A stretch of 64,000 nucleotides of DNA from Crocinitomicaceae bacterium (GCA_002713215.1 PAVO01000023.1:1-64000), one strand, 5' to 3'; numbered from the stretch's first letter, positions 7,922 through 17,211 are shown. A program made the numbers and translations. Notes: generated from the letters alone by a model not told the origin.

Positions 7922-8803
7922 ATGGCTAACTTAAAAGAAATACGAACTCGGATATCATCGGTAAACTCCACGATGCAGATCACTTCTGCTATGAAAATGG
8001 TATCTGCAGCTAAACTTAAGCGTGCTCAGGATCGCATTATTCAAATGAGGCCTTACGCGAATAAGTTGAGCGAAGTTCTTCAGAATTTGTCGGGAACAAT
8101 GGCCGAAATGGAAAATAAGTTCGTCGACAAACGGGAGGTTAAGAAGGTTCTTTTGATCCCTGTTACAAGTAATCGTGGCTTGTGTGGTGGATTTAATGCC
8201 AATGTCATTAAACAAACAAACCGTTTAATGAATAACACTTTCATTGACGCTGAGGTAACCGTATTTCCAGTAGGTAAGAAGGTATTTGACTCTTTCAAGA
8301 AGTCGGAGAATTTGTATTCTGGTGATCTATTATCTGACCCTTCAATGAGTGGAGAGGTTTTTAATGATCTTTCGTTTGAAAACAGCTCTGACATTTGCGA
8401 AGGGGTTATGAAGGCTTTTTGGGACGGACATTACGACAAAGTTATTTTGGTCTATAACCAGTTTAAAAATGCAGCCACTCAATTGATTCAATCAGAGCAA
8501 TTATTGCCTGTTGAAGCACCTGAGGCTGAGGGTTCAGGTTCTATTGACTACATTTTTCAACCTGGAAAAGAAGAATTGCTAGAATCATTAATTCCTTCTG
8601 CACTTAAGACGCAGTTTTATAAAGCGCTGTTGGATTCAAATGCTTCTGAACACGGAGCTAGAATGACTGCAATGCATAAGGCAACTGATAATGCCGGTGA
8701 ATTGCTTGATGAACTTAAATTGACATACAACAAAGCAAGGCAAGCCGCAATTACCACTGAAATCCTGGAAATTGTCGGTGGAGCTGAAGCTCTGGCAGGA
8801 TAA
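7922..8803 (+). CDS. atpG: ATP synthase F1 subunit gamma
   Basis: A 293-residue central shaft subunit. The N-terminal helix has STMQITSAMKMVSAAKLKRA (residues 16-35), the middle has SNRGLCGGFN, and the C-terminal helix has the ATDNAGELLDELKLTYNKAR signature near residues 260-279. It is the last gene of the cluster; a terminator follows at 8827-8860. The beta and epsilon genes, which follow gamma in many bacteria, are absent here. Confidence 0.97.
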   Translation: MANLKEIRTRISSVNSTMQITSAMKMVSAAKLKRAQDRIIQMRPYANKLSEVLQNLSGTMAEMENKFVDKREVKKVLLIPVTSNRGLCGGFNANVIKQTNRLMNNTFIDAEVTVFPVGKKVFDSFKKSENLYSGDLLSDPSMSGEVFNDLSFENSSDICEGVMKAFWDGHYDKVILVYNQFKNAATQLIQSEQLLPVEAPEAEGSGSIDYIFQPGKEELLESLIPSALKTQFYKALLDSNASEHGARMTAMHKATDNAGELLDELKLTYNKARQAAITTEILEIVGGAEALAG

Positions 8804-8826
8804 CGTATTTATATTGATAGTTAAGG

Positions 8827-8860
8827 AACCCCTTTTTGAGAAATCGGAAAGGGGTTTTTT
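8827..8860 (+). terminator. Rho-independent terminator of the ATP synthase operon
   Basis: AACCCCTTT (8827-8835) pairs with AAAGGGGTT (8848-8856) and the plus strand continues as a T-run to 8860. It lies 24 nt after the atpG stop. Confidence 0.85.
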
Positions 8861-8880
8861 ATTTTAATGGCGCTGCCTTT

Positions 8881-9579
8881 TTAATATCGGCCAAATCGAT
8901 TGTGCCTAACAATTGGAACAATTACGCCAAAAATGATTTGAATCCCATTTGCCCTGACCAACTGTAAACCTGGATTTAAATCGCTAACCGTTTCAAAGGA
9001 AGTTGATTTCGCCGTATACGATTCTACCCGGTATCGAATGCCTGGATTAATCATAACCTTCTTCCCGAGTCGAATTTGAGCTTCAAATGAGGCCATAAAA
9101 CCTACACCACTTCCATAATTAATTTCCTGACTAAAATCTCCTTCTTGAAATTTCATTTTAGAGGCTGGTAACACCAATACTCCGATACCGGGGGTTAATG
9201 CGAATTTATCTTCCTTAAGTTCTATCGCATATTTAGCTGCAACGCAGGTGCTCATTCGAGAAAAACTGGCAGAGGTCACATAGCCGTTTACATTAGAATA
9301 TACAAATTGAAGCAAATAAGCAAAACCAACTTCCGCGTTAAGGTTATCGTAAACATTTACACCAACTGCTAACTCCGGGCTTAGGTGTGTTCCTGGGCTT
9401 ATGGTAAAAGTTGCCAGGCTGTTGTTCCAGTTATTCTGCCCTGCAGCATCAACCAATATGCTATTAAAGCCAAGACCCACTCCTATATTGGCTCTAATAA
9501 ATACTTTATCACCCTCCAGTTGCGAAAAAGAAAATAGGCTGTAAAATAAAATTGCCGTTGACAGTATGATTTTTTTCAT
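8881..9579 (-). CDS. Outer-membrane beta-barrel protein, small porin-like
   Basis: A 232-residue protein with a signal peptide (residues 1-19, ending SLFSFSQ). The remainder alternates polar and hydrophobic residues with frequent Gly and aromatic residues at strand ends (for example GIGVGLGFN, ELAVGVNVYDNLNAEVGFAY), as expected for an 8-10 strand barrel. Specific function is unknown. It lies 42 nt downstream of gldH on the same strand. Confidence 0.72.
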   Translation of the reverse strand: MKKIILSTAILFYSLFSFSQLEGDKVFIRANIGVGLGFNSILVDAAGQNNWNNSLATFTISPGTHLSPELAVGVNVYDNLNAEVGFAYLLQFVYSNVNGYVTSASFSRMSTCVAAKYAIELKEDKFALTPGIGVLVLPASKMKFQEGDFSQEINYGSGVGFMASFEAQIRLGKKVMINPGIRYRVESYTAKSTSFETVSDLNPGLQLVRANGIQIIFGVIVPIVRHNRFGRY

Positions 9580-9621
9580 GATTATCGATTTTGGTCAAAA
9601 ATAAAACTTTTGAAATATCAA

Positions 9622-10083
9622 CTAATCGACCCTCTCAATTCTTAAACCCACATCTGAGATTCCTTCCAATGCCCTGTTTCGCATTCCCTGCTCCATAACA
9701 AAGGTGTATTTACCTGCCATTGGAAAGCGAAAGTTCCTTTTAAACAGAATTTGATTATTAACCAGTTCTCCGGCACTTTCACCAATCCAGTGTCCGGAAA
9801 CTTTAGCCAAAATAAAATGAAGAGTATCTAAATCTTTGGTTCCATTTGGTAAAGTACTTCTATAGTAGACATATAAATTGGCAAAGTCATAGCTCTTTCG
9901 ATTTCTAAGGTTAAAGTACATGTTATGCAGATTCACCGTGTCCTGAATGTCTACTTCGAACTCAACCACAGAGTCAGTGTTCCATACAAAATCTTCCATG
10001 GCAACATTCTTTTCGAAAACAACATTGGTGTCGCAAGACGTAAATAGAATAATTGAGCTTATTGTCAAAAACAGGTACCTCAT
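9622..10083 (-). CDS. gldH: Gliding motility lipoprotein GldH
   Basis: A 153-residue lipoprotein with the lipobox LFTSC (Cys 17). It shows the GldH pattern: a short beta-rich body with NLRNRKSYDFANLYVYY, FILAKVSGHWIGESAGE and a C-terminal YTFVMEQGMR...GISDVGLRIE. GldH is required for gliding in flavobacteria and belongs to the set of lipoproteins tied to the motility/T9SS machinery. It starts 8 nt after ricT; gldH-ricT-holB is a familiar order in this group. Confidence 0.9.
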   Translation of the reverse strand: MRYLFLTISSIILFTSCDTNVVFEKNVAMEDFVWNTDSVVEFEVDIQDTVNLHNMYFNLRNRKSYDFANLYVYYRSTLPNGTKDLDTLHFILAKVSGHWIGESAGELVNNQILFKRNFRFPMAGKYTFVMEQGMRNRALEGISDVGLRIERVD

Positions 10084-10091
10084 TCTAAATC

Positions 10092-11408
10092 TTAATCCTT
10101 TTTGTTTCCACCGGATTGTTTTTGTTGATTCCGGTTATTTGAGCGTCGCTTATTACGATTAGTACCTCCCTTTTTTTGATTTGCACCCTGGTTGTTCTTT
10201 TTTGCCTGGGGCGAATTTTGTTTTTTATCTTGTTGATTTTGATTTCCTCTATTGTCTCCTTTGTTTGAAGCCCTGTTTTTTGTCCGTCTTTTCTTGTTCC
10301 TCTTTCTTTTAGCCTGATCAAACCGATTGAGGTCATCTTGTCCCACAACGTTTTCGTAATCGGGCTCTTTTTCGATAGTTACTGGCTCCAAATTAAAATC
10401 CTTAAGATCTTCCGGCTTTCTTTTGTCCAGGTTCATCTCAACGATTTCATTCACCCGGTCCAGTGATAATGGATGAAAAACTGCAGGCTCGTCAATGTAA
10501 CTAAACCAAAGTATTTTCTTAAAGATGTCGGTCTTTTGTAAAAATGCGCGGCCTTTTTTGGTGTCAAGCTTAATGTTTCCTTTTGGAAACTCCTTTAATG
10601 CATCTACATAGCAGTCCAATTCATAATTTAGGCAACACTTTAGCTTACCGCACTGTCCTGCCAATTTAATCGGGTTAATTGCCAATTGCTGGTACCGAGC
10701 CGCAGATGTTGAAACCGTCCTGAAATCACTTAACCAGGTAGAGCAACACAGTTCACGTCCACAACTTCCAATTCCTCCTAATCTTCCAGCTTCTTGTCGG
10801 GTTCCAATTTGCTTCATTTCGACCCTGATTTTAAACTTTCCGGCCAGGGTTTTTATTAAATCTCTAAAATCAACCCGTCCTTCAGAAGTATAGTAAAAGG
10901 TCGCTTTTGTACCGTCACCCTGGTATTCTACATCGGAAATTTTCATTTCTAACCCAAGCTCCTTTGCCGCCTTACGAGCCTGAATCATACAGTTTTCCTC
11001 CTTCTCCTGGAACTTTTGCCAACGATCTATGTCTTCCTGGTTTGCAAGGTTCTTGATGCGTAACGATTGGTTACCAGAACTTGTTTTTTTCTTCTTCATC
11101 TGTACGGAAACCAATTCTCCTGTAAGAGAAACCGTACCGACATCGTATCCATGAGAAGATTCAACGACAACAATATCCCCAACTACCGGAGACATGTCTT
11201 GATCGTATTTATAAAAGTCTTTCCTTGTGTTTTTAAAACGAATCTCAGCTACCGATGGATGTTGAACGGAAGATAATTCCATACCTGACAACCAATCAAA
11301 AACATCCAACTTGCCGCAACCACCTGTATTGCAGTTTCCATTGCTTTTGCAACCTGCCGGCGTTGTACTTGTTCCACATGCTCCAGAAGAGCAATTTCCA
11401 CAGCCCAT
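10092..11408 (-). CDS. ricT: PSP1-domain protein RicT (YaaT family)
   Basis: A 438-residue cytosolic protein with a PSP1 domain in which the Cys motifs CGRELCC (near residue 216) and CGKLKCCLNYE (near 257) are visible. In Bacillus, RicT with RicA and RicF forms an Fe-S complex that affects RNA processing; the role in Bacteroidota is not established. Two additions flank the core: an N-terminus with seven Cys in the first 31 residues, and a C-terminal tail of about 75 residues made almost only of Lys, Asn, Gln and Arg, probably disordered and able to bind nucleic acid. Confidence 0.85.
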   Translation of the reverse strand: MGCGNCSSGACGTSTTPAGCKSNGNCNTGGCGKLDVFDWLSGMELSSVQHPSVAEIRFKNTRKDFYKYDQDMSPVVGDIVVVESSHGYDVGTVSLTGELVSVQMKKKKTSSGNQSLRIKNLANQEDIDRWQKFQEKEENCMIQARKAAKELGLEMKISDVEYQGDGTKATFYYTSEGRVDFRDLIKTLAGKFKIRVEMKQIGTRQEAGRLGGIGSCGRELCCSTWLSDFRTVSTSAARYQQLAINPIKLAGQCGKLKCCLNYELDCYVDALKEFPKGNIKLDTKKGRAFLQKTDIFKKILWFSYIDEPAVFHPLSLDRVNEIVEMNLDKRKPEDLKDFNLEPVTIEKEPDYENVVGQDDLNRFDQAKRKRNKKRRTKNRASNKGDNRGNQNQQDKKQNSPQAKKNNQGANQKKGGTNRNKRRSNNRNQQKQSGGNKKD

Positions 11409-11550
11409 TTATCTAATACGGTATATGATGAGTTCAACCGAAATACATCGATCGAATCGAAAGTTCTACAATAACACAAAAATAAAAGAAACCGGCAGGT
11501 AATTGGACTCAATGAACCTAATTGAACAATCTCTGGTTTAACGCTGTTTT

Positions 11551-12702
11551 TCAGTTTATTTCAACTGGCTTAACCTTAATCAATTTCATCACCTGGATAC
11601 TGATGTCAAACAACAAAATTTTTGCATTTGCATTGCGTTGCACATGAATGATTCCAGTCTCAAACTCGCGAACCATTCTTATACAGTTAGCCTGATTAAT
11701 AAATGGTGCAAATTTTAAGGCGAATTCCTTTTCCGACCCTTCTAACCGAAGTAAACTTTCATCAGAATAATTCAATATCAGGCTTTCGCGGAAAACATGT
11801 AATCCGTATTCGAAAAACAACTTTAAATTTTCCCGGTTTTGTTTCCCCATTTTACCAGACCATTTCATTAGCCCATTTACATCCTTGGTAAAACACAACC
11901 TCATCCAGGTTATAAACTCACTTCGATTAAAATCGCCGACCTTATTTTGCTGCAACAGTTGAATGGCTTTTTGGTAATTACCCGATGCCAGATGGGTTAC
12001 TCCACGCGCTTCCTCTCTTGAAATCTGAAACTTGGAAACCAATGCATCGGTAATTTCCTCATCGGTCAAAGGGTCCAGTTTAATTATCTGAGTTCTGGAT
12101 ATGATCGTGGGTAGCAACTGATCCGTATCTTCAGTTACAAGTATAAATAAGGTGTTTTTGGGCGGCTCTTCCAAAATTTTTAAAATCTTATTTGCCGCAG
12201 AAATATTCATGCATTCAGGCATCCAAATGATGAGTACCTTGAATTTGCTCTCAAATGGTTTTAAACTGAGTTTATTGAGCAGATTTCCACTTTCAGCAAC
12301 ACTAATTAAGCCCTGACGATTACCCATTCCGATGTAATTGTACCAATCGTTTAAATCCAAATATGGGTTTTCAATTACAGCACTCCTAAACAGGTGTATA
12401 AAATCGTCACTAACCGGATGCTTTGGATTTATACTGTCTGTTTTATTAACCGGAAATACATAATGGATATCAGGGTGAACCATTTTTTGAGCCTTTAGCT
12501 TAGCGCTCTGGTCTCCTGCTTCATCCCATTCGCCGGTAGCATAATTTGAAACAATGGCCTGTGCATATGCCAGGGCCAGAGCCAGACCGCCAGTTCCCTT
12601 CTTTCCGGTAAAAAGTTGGGCATGGGCTATTCTGCCTTTTTTAACTGCATCCATCAGGTGATTTTTTACCTCACCCTGCCCAATAACCTGGTCCATTTCC
12701 AT
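11551..12702 (-). CDS. holB: DNA polymerase III delta' subunit (clamp loader)
   Basis: A 383-residue AAA+ clamp-loader subunit that loads the sliding clamp. MDQVIGQ opens the protein, LFTGKKGTGGLALALAYA lies where the P-loop would be, and ILKILEEPPKNTLFIL with SRTQII match delta'. The P-loop lacks the usual GK[T/S] and the SRC motif reads SRT, both consistent with a non-hydrolysing delta' subunit. I chose the ATG at 12702; a second in-frame ATG lies at 12696. pgk diverges upstream. Confidence 0.88.
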   Translation of the reverse strand: MEMDQVIGQGEVKNHLMDAVKKGRIAHAQLFTGKKGTGGLALALAYAQAIVSNYATGEWDEAGDQSAKLKAQKMVHPDIHYVFPVNKTDSINPKHPVSDDFIHLFRSAVIENPYLDLNDWYNYIGMGNRQGLISVAESGNLLNKLSLKPFESKFKVLIIWMPECMNISAANKILKILEEPPKNTLFILVTEDTDQLLPTIISRTQIIKLDPLTDEEITDALVSKFQISREEARGVTHLASGNYQKAIQLLQQNKVGDFNRSEFITWMRLCFTKDVNGLMKWSGKMGKQNRENLKLFFEYGLHVFRESLILNYSDESLLRLEGSEKEFALKFAPFINQANCIRMVREFETGIIHVQRNANAKILLFDISIQVMKLIKVKPVEIN

Positions 12703-12760
12703 AGAACTCAAAAGTAAAAAATATGCACCCGGTAAGTGCTTCAATTTTGCATCGAAGGTC

Positions 12761-12768
12761 TATTTTTG
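12761..12768 (+). promoter_or_regulatory. Promoter -7 element for pgk
   Basis: TATTTTTG matches TAnnTTTG and lies 18 nt before the pgk ATG in the short holB/pgk divergent gap. Confidence 0.5.
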
Positions 12769-12786
12769 GGACACTAAAACTTAGGC

Positions 12787-13980
12787 ATGAAAACGATTAA
12801 AGATTTTGATATTAACGGTAAGCGGGTATTGGTTCGCGTTGACTTTAATGTCCCATTAAATGACAACCTGGAAATTACCGACGATACTCGTATTCAGGCT
12901 GCGCTCCCAACCATAAATCACATTTTGGATCATGGTGGATCTGTTATTTTAATGTCTCATTTAGGCCGTCCCAAATCGGGACCGGAAAAGCGTTTTTCAC
13001 TGTCTCATTTAAAGCATCACCTTTCACTTTGTTTAGGAAGAGATGTTTTGTTTGCCGATGATTGTATCGGAGACTCTGTTTATCAAATGTCAAGTAAGTT
13101 GAGGCCCGGAGATGTACTTCTCATTGAAAACCTTCGTTTTCATTCTGCTGAAAAGAGTGGCGATAAATCCTTTGCCGAAATGCTTTCTCATCTGGGCGAT
13201 TTTTATGTTAACGATGCCTTTGGAACAGCCCATCGGGCTCATGCAAGTACGGCGGTAATTGCCGACTATTTCCCCGGTAAATGTGCCTATGGTTTATTAA
13301 TGGCTAAGGAGTTAGAAAACATAAAAACGGTGTTAGAAGACACAAAAAAACCATTTACCGCTGTAATTGGTGGGGCCAAAGTTTCTTCTAAAATCTCCAT
13401 AATTGAGAACTTACTTCCAAAAATTGATTCAATGATCATAGGGGGTGGAATGTCATATACATTCATTAAAGCAATGGGTGGTAAGGTAGGAAGCTCATTG
13501 GTTGAAGATGACTACTTACAAACTGCCAACAAGGTTCTTGAAAAAGCGGAAGAATTAGGCGTAAGAATCTTTTTGCCAGAAGACTCGGTAATTGCCAGTT
13601 CATTTGATAACAATGCTGATCGTAAGTCTGCCTTATCGGATGAAATCCCGGAGAGTTGGATGGGATTGGACATTGGCCCCGAAGCGATTGCTCGCTATTC
13701 GACCTGTTTACGTGAGAGTAGAACCATCTTGTGGAATGGTCCAATGGGCGTTTTTGAAATGGAGAATTTTGAAACCGGCACACATGAAATTGCAAATGCC
13801 ATTGTTGAGGCTACGGAACGGGGTGCTTATTCATTAATTGGGGGTGGCGATTCCGTTGCCGCTGTCAATAAATACAATTTAAAAGACCACGTTTCATACG
13901 TTAGCACCGGTGGTGGTGCTATGCTCGAATACATTGAGGGTAAAACATTGCCAGGCGTTGCGGCCGTTCAAAACAAATAA
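12787..13980 (+). CDS. pgk: Phosphoglycerate kinase
   Basis: A 397-residue glycolytic enzyme that transfers phosphate between 1,3-bisphosphoglycerate and ADP. RVDFNVPL near residue 17, the SHLGRPK substrate loop near 58, ENLRFHSAE near 115, the hinge-side GGAKVSSKI near 195 and the C-terminal GGGDSVAAV near 351 are all intact. Length is standard. It is monocistronic and ends 11 nt from the convergent cvpA gene, with no terminator seen between them. Confidence 0.98.
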   Translation: MKTIKDFDINGKRVLVRVDFNVPLNDNLEITDDTRIQAALPTINHILDHGGSVILMSHLGRPKSGPEKRFSLSHLKHHLSLCLGRDVLFADDCIGDSVYQMSSKLRPGDVLLIENLRFHSAEKSGDKSFAEMLSHLGDFYVNDAFGTAHRAHASTAVIADYFPGKCAYGLLMAKELENIKTVLEDTKKPFTAVIGGAKVSSKISIIENLLPKIDSMIIGGGMSYTFIKAMGGKVGSSLVEDDYLQTANKVLEKAEELGVRIFLPEDSVIASSFDNNADRKSALSDEIPESWMGLDIGPEAIARYSTCLRESRTILWNGPMGVFEMENFETGTHEIANAIVEATERGAYSLIGGGDSVAAVNKYNLKDHVSYVSTGGGAMLEYIEGKTLPGVAAVQNK

Positions 13981-13991
13981 GTATTGATTCG

Positions 13992-14522
13992 TTAAATCGC
14001 TTGATCAAGAATTTCTTCCTGCAACTGATCGATATACCATTCCGTATTTTTTATGGCAGGTACCAAAGTGGGTGTAATGGATGCCAATGGAGCATAAAGT
14101 TTTGATTCATTTTTTGATTCGGAGGGAATAAAGCCAAATCGCTGATCAATGGAATCAACCACTACAACCAATACGCTAACGATAATTGAAAACTTCAAAA
14201 TCCCAAACCCAGCCCCAAAGAGTTTATTAACCAGTTTTAATGCTACCAAATTGGCTGCCTTTTCCAACGCTTTACCAATGAGATGTATTCCCATAACTAT
14301 CACCACAAACGTTGTAATAAATGATGCGAACTGCAAAACGGAAGATCCCAGTTCAAAATACTGAGATATAAAATCAGCTGCGTAGTCGGAAAAATAGATT
14401 CCACAATAAATGCCTAAAACAAGCCCGGCAATGGAAGTTATTTCAATTATAAAGCCCCTTGTAAAACCTTTAAAACCCCCATACAACAGGGGAATAATAA
14501 TGATAATGTCTAAAACATTCAT
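13992..14522 (-). CDS. CvpA family inner-membrane protein
   Basis: A 176-residue protein with four membrane helices. It opens with NVLDIIIIIPLLYGGFKGFTRGFI, the strongly conserved CvpA start (residues 2-25), and has GKALEKAANLVALKLVNKLFGAGFG between helices 3 and 4. CvpA was named for colicin V production in E. coli, where it is linked to envelope homeostasis; its exact role here is unknown. Confidence 0.88.
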   Translation of the reverse strand: MNVLDIIIIIPLLYGGFKGFTRGFIIEITSIAGLVLGIYCGIYFSDYAADFISQYFELGSSVLQFASFITTFVVIVMGIHLIGKALEKAANLVALKLVNKLFGAGFGILKFSIIVSVLVVVVDSIDQRFGFIPSESKNESKLYAPLASITPTLVPAIKNTEWYIDQLQEEILDQAI

Positions 14523-14614
14523 TGCAACAAAAATAAGGGCCCATATTCCGGCATTATTTGCAGCAATTCATAATTATTAAAAGACCTTGGTTAAATACAT
14601 CCTAATATTGCAAC

Positions 14615-14950
14615 ATGGAAAACCTGGAATACCATTGGAACGAGACCATTAAAAAATTAGAGCCCGTGTTTGGTGAAGATATTGACCTTCAGAGCGCTTT
14701 ATTCATTATTGGTATTCAGGAGTTGGGAAAAGGGCCACAAAAATTCAATAAAAGACAAAAATTAGAAGTGATGCACATTGCCGTTTGTCGCCTTCTGAGT
14801 GACTATGGCTTCTACCAATTTAAGGGATATGACGAAGACAATTGGCCGCACTATGAAAGGGTTGAAAAATTACCAAACCTCAACAGTTCTGACCAGGAAA
14901 AATTAATGAAAGAAGCGGTTATTAATTACCTTGAAAAACAGGCTATTTAG
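14615..14950 (+). CDS. Conserved small cytosolic protein of unknown function
   Basis: A 111-residue acidic soluble protein with no signal or membrane segment. The centre has FIIGIQELGKGPQKFNKRQK followed by a helix (LEVMHIAVCRLLSDYGFY) and HYERVEKLPNL. The even codon use and clear start make it a real gene. I do not recognise a named family. Its last 8 nt overlap the end of the convergent lipoprotein gene. Confidence 0.75.
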   Translation: MENLEYHWNETIKKLEPVFGEDIDLQSALFIIGIQELGKGPQKFNKRQKLEVMHIAVCRLLSDYGFYQFKGYDEDNWPHYERVEKLPNLNSSDQEKLMKEAVINYLEKQAI

Positions 14951-15392
14951 AATCGGCGTTACACGTTGTAACCACCATTCGTTGCTCAATGATCTCGTTA
15001 GTTTCTAAGGTAATGAAACCTTCTGTACACAGGGTGTCTCCAACGTAGGTAATTACAATGTCGGGCCATACTCCGGTTTCTTTTTCAACTACATCAGCCT
15101 TCCACACATCGACCTTTAATACCGCTGGATTTTTGAATTCAAAATTAGCCTTGCCAACATCGTCGGTCAGTTGAGTATCCACAATTACACACTCCCGTGT
15201 TTCTTCCGGACGTTGCACGCAGTACAATACAACCCTTGCCTTGTCGATAGCTTTTCCAGTACTGTCAACAACAGTAATTTCTGCCCGAGGTGGTTTTTCT
15301 TTATCACAGCCGGTTGTTGCTAAAGACAATACGATAACAACAAACAATCCCAACACCACGTTTTCTACCAACTTCTTCATCCAACTTGCCAT
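14943..15392 (-). CDS. Lipoprotein with a beta-sandwich-like body
   Basis: A 149-residue protein with a long hydrophobic signal and a lipobox ending ATTGC, so it should be an anchored lipoprotein. The body starts AEITVVDSTGKAIDKARVVLYC, the pattern of Ig-like or carboxypeptidase-regulatory-like folds, and holds several Cys that may form disulfides. I chose the ATG at 15392, about 20 nt downstream of a TATATTTG promoter element; an ATG at 15380 is also possible. Function unknown. Confidence 0.7.
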   Translation of the reverse strand: MASWMKKLVENVVLGLFVVIVLSLATTGCDKEKPPRAEITVVDSTGKAIDKARVVLYCVQRPEETRECVIVDTQLTDDVGKANFEFKNPAVLKVDVWKADVVEKETGVWPDIVITYVGDTLCTEGFITLETNEIIEQRMVVTTCNADSK

Positions 15393-15412
15393 TGTATATA
15401 ACTTTGCAATCA

Positions 15413-15420
15413 CAAATATA
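15413..15420 (-). promoter_or_regulatory. Promoter -7 element for the lipoprotein gene
   Basis: The minus strand reads TATATTTG, a perfect TAnnTTTG, ending 20 nt before the ATG at 15392. Confidence 0.45.
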
Positions 15421-15479
15421 GTATTTCTACACAGTTTCAATAAAGTTCTGTTTTACAAACGGTTAATGTCAATTCTCTA

Positions 15480-16319
15480 ATGCGCGGTATTCATTTTTTA
15501 GCTTTACTTCTCTTTTTTTCGTCTTGTTCCCTGCTTTCTAAGAAGAATACTTCTGGTAAAGAGTTGGTTTTAGTAACAACCAATTACGGCAATTTCAAAC
15601 TAAAATTTAACGATGAAACTCCACTTCACAAAGCAAATTTTTTGGCCTTAGTTGATTCTGGTTTTTACGATAGCCTGCTCTTTCACAGGGTCATTAAAAA
15701 CTTTATGGTGCAAGGTGGAGATCCTGACTCAAAAAGTGCAGCTGCGGGAAAAGTTCTTGGAAATGGTGGCCCTGGATATCAGGTTGACGCAGAAATAGTA
15801 CCCAAGTATTTTCATAAAAAAGGGGTTCTATGTGCTGCTCGCCAGGGGGATGACGGAAACCCAAAAAGAAAGAGTTCAGGCTCACAATTTTACATTGTAA
15901 CCGGTCGTGTTTTTACAATAGATAACCTTCATAAAATGGAAGAAGGCATTGATTATTCCAAGAAAGTAAAGTGCCTTCAGGCCTTAATGCAAACCGAAGA
16001 ATATCGTGAAACCAATAAATGGCTTCAATATTATCAAGGCGCCAGAATGAGTTACCAATATGATAGTTTAATTCACACCTTTGACCCGATTCTTGACGCC
16101 TATTTGGATTCAGTAGGCCATCATAAATTTAACGAAGAGCAAATACAGGCCTACACAACGGTAGGTGGTGCACCACATTTGGATGGTGCCTACACCGTGT
16201 ATGGGGAAGTTATAGAAGGAATGGATGTTATTGACCTAATTTCAAACCTGGGTTGTGACCAATATGACAGGCCAAAAAGTGATGTTGTTATTTTAGGGAT
16301 GAAACGGGTAAAAAAGTAA
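15480..16319 (+). CDS. Cyclophilin-type peptidyl-prolyl isomerase, probable lipoprotein
   Basis: A 279-residue protein with a signal and the lipobox FFSSC near residue 16, so it should act in the periplasm or at a membrane. Cyclophilin motifs are present: FHRVIKNFMVQGGDP near residues 62-76 and GSQFYIVTG near 133-141. A helical insertion of about 60 residues (about 155-220, KMEEGIDYSKK to FNEEQIQAY) interrupts the domain before the final HLDGAYTVYGEVIEGMDV strand. It folds proline-containing envelope proteins by family inference. The stop is 1 nt from the convergent ChaN-like stop. Confidence 0.9.
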   Translation: MRGIHFLALLLFFSSCSLLSKKNTSGKELVLVTTNYGNFKLKFNDETPLHKANFLALVDSGFYDSLLFHRVIKNFMVQGGDPDSKSAAAGKVLGNGGPGYQVDAEIVPKYFHKKGVLCAARQGDDGNPKRKSSGSQFYIVTGRVFTIDNLHKMEEGIDYSKKVKCLQALMQTEEYRETNKWLQYYQGARMSYQYDSLIHTFDPILDAYLDSVGHHKFNEEQIQAYTTVGGAPHLDGAYTVYGEVIEGMDVIDLISNLGCDQYDRPKSDVVILGMKRVKK

Positions 16320-16320
16320 C

Positions 16321-17211
16321 CTAATAGGTTTTGGTCATGTTGGAAGGCACAACCAAAACATAGTTTGCCCGGTTTTTCCACTCCTTTTTAAATTGCAAGC
16401 CATCTCCATTAACGCTGGAAATCACTAATACCTTTTTCTTTTTGTCGAATTTTTTTAAATACCAATAGATCCCTCCATTATCCTTGGAATGAAAATCTCC
16501 ATTGTAATGAATAAAGCGCTGGCCATCTTCCAAGTTTTGCAGAATATAGTAAGCCATGGCTGCATCTTTTATGGCCTGCGCCTCCACCATATAAGCTGTA
16601 TTCAAACCATGATTAGCGCCAAAATTTGATTCGATTAACTCCTTATAACCAGGGGCTTTAAAATCTACCGTGATCGGCATAAAGGGGATAAATTGCCTCA
16701 AACTGTCATTAAGCTTTGTATTAAACGAGTCTAACCCAATTCGTGCAACTGAACGTGCCAATGTTCTGGGAATATTAGTAGCCACAAATTCCGTTTCGTT
16801 TTTAATAGCCAGATCAACTAGGGGCTTGTAATCCGTTTTAAAATTTGGCCATAGTTTTGTTTCTTCTTTAAAGGTTTTGTAATCTGTAACTCCCTGCATA
16901 TACTCCAGCAGTTGCAATTGTTGATGTCGTTCAAATATTTCACCTCCCAAAACCAATTTTACAGTCGTATCCTGAAAAAGATCCTGGGTCAATTCCAACT
17001 GCAACCAATGAACAATTGAATTATTATGTATTTCCCCAAAGAGAATGATGTCAGATTCAAGGCAGGAGGAATACAATTCCTCGTATGTGGTGACCTGCCC
17101 TTTATTATTATAAAACTTAAACGCTTCCTTGTTAAAATTAACCTGGGATAGAACCAATTGACCTTTAAATAAAATAAGCGTCATCAGCGTCAATATGTCT
17201 TTTGAATTCAT
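16321..17211 (-). CDS. ChaN-family (heme-binding-like) secreted protein
   Basis: A 296-residue protein with an N-terminal signal (MNSKDILTLMTLILFKGQ... ending LVLSQ). The ChaN/EreA-like core shows FGEIHNN near residue 58, the position of the conserved GExHxN/D motif, and HYNGDFHS near 250. ChaN binds heme in Campylobacter; the substrate here is not known. I chose the ATG at 17211 because it gives the cleanest signal peptide; 17232 is an alternative. The gene diverges from the giant T9SS gene. Confidence 0.78.
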   Translation of the reverse strand: MNSKDILTLMTLILFKGQLVLSQVNFNKEAFKFYNNKGQVTTYEELYSSCLESDIILFGEIHNNSIVHWLQLELTQDLFQDTTVKLVLGGEIFERHQQLQLLEYMQGVTDYKTFKEETKLWPNFKTDYKPLVDLAIKNETEFVATNIPRTLARSVARIGLDSFNTKLNDSLRQFIPFMPITVDFKAPGYKELIESNFGANHGLNTAYMVEAQAIKDAAMAYYILQNLEDGQRFIHYNGDFHSKDNGGIYWYLKKFDKKKKVLVISSVNGDGLQFKKEWKNRANYVLVVPSNMTKTY

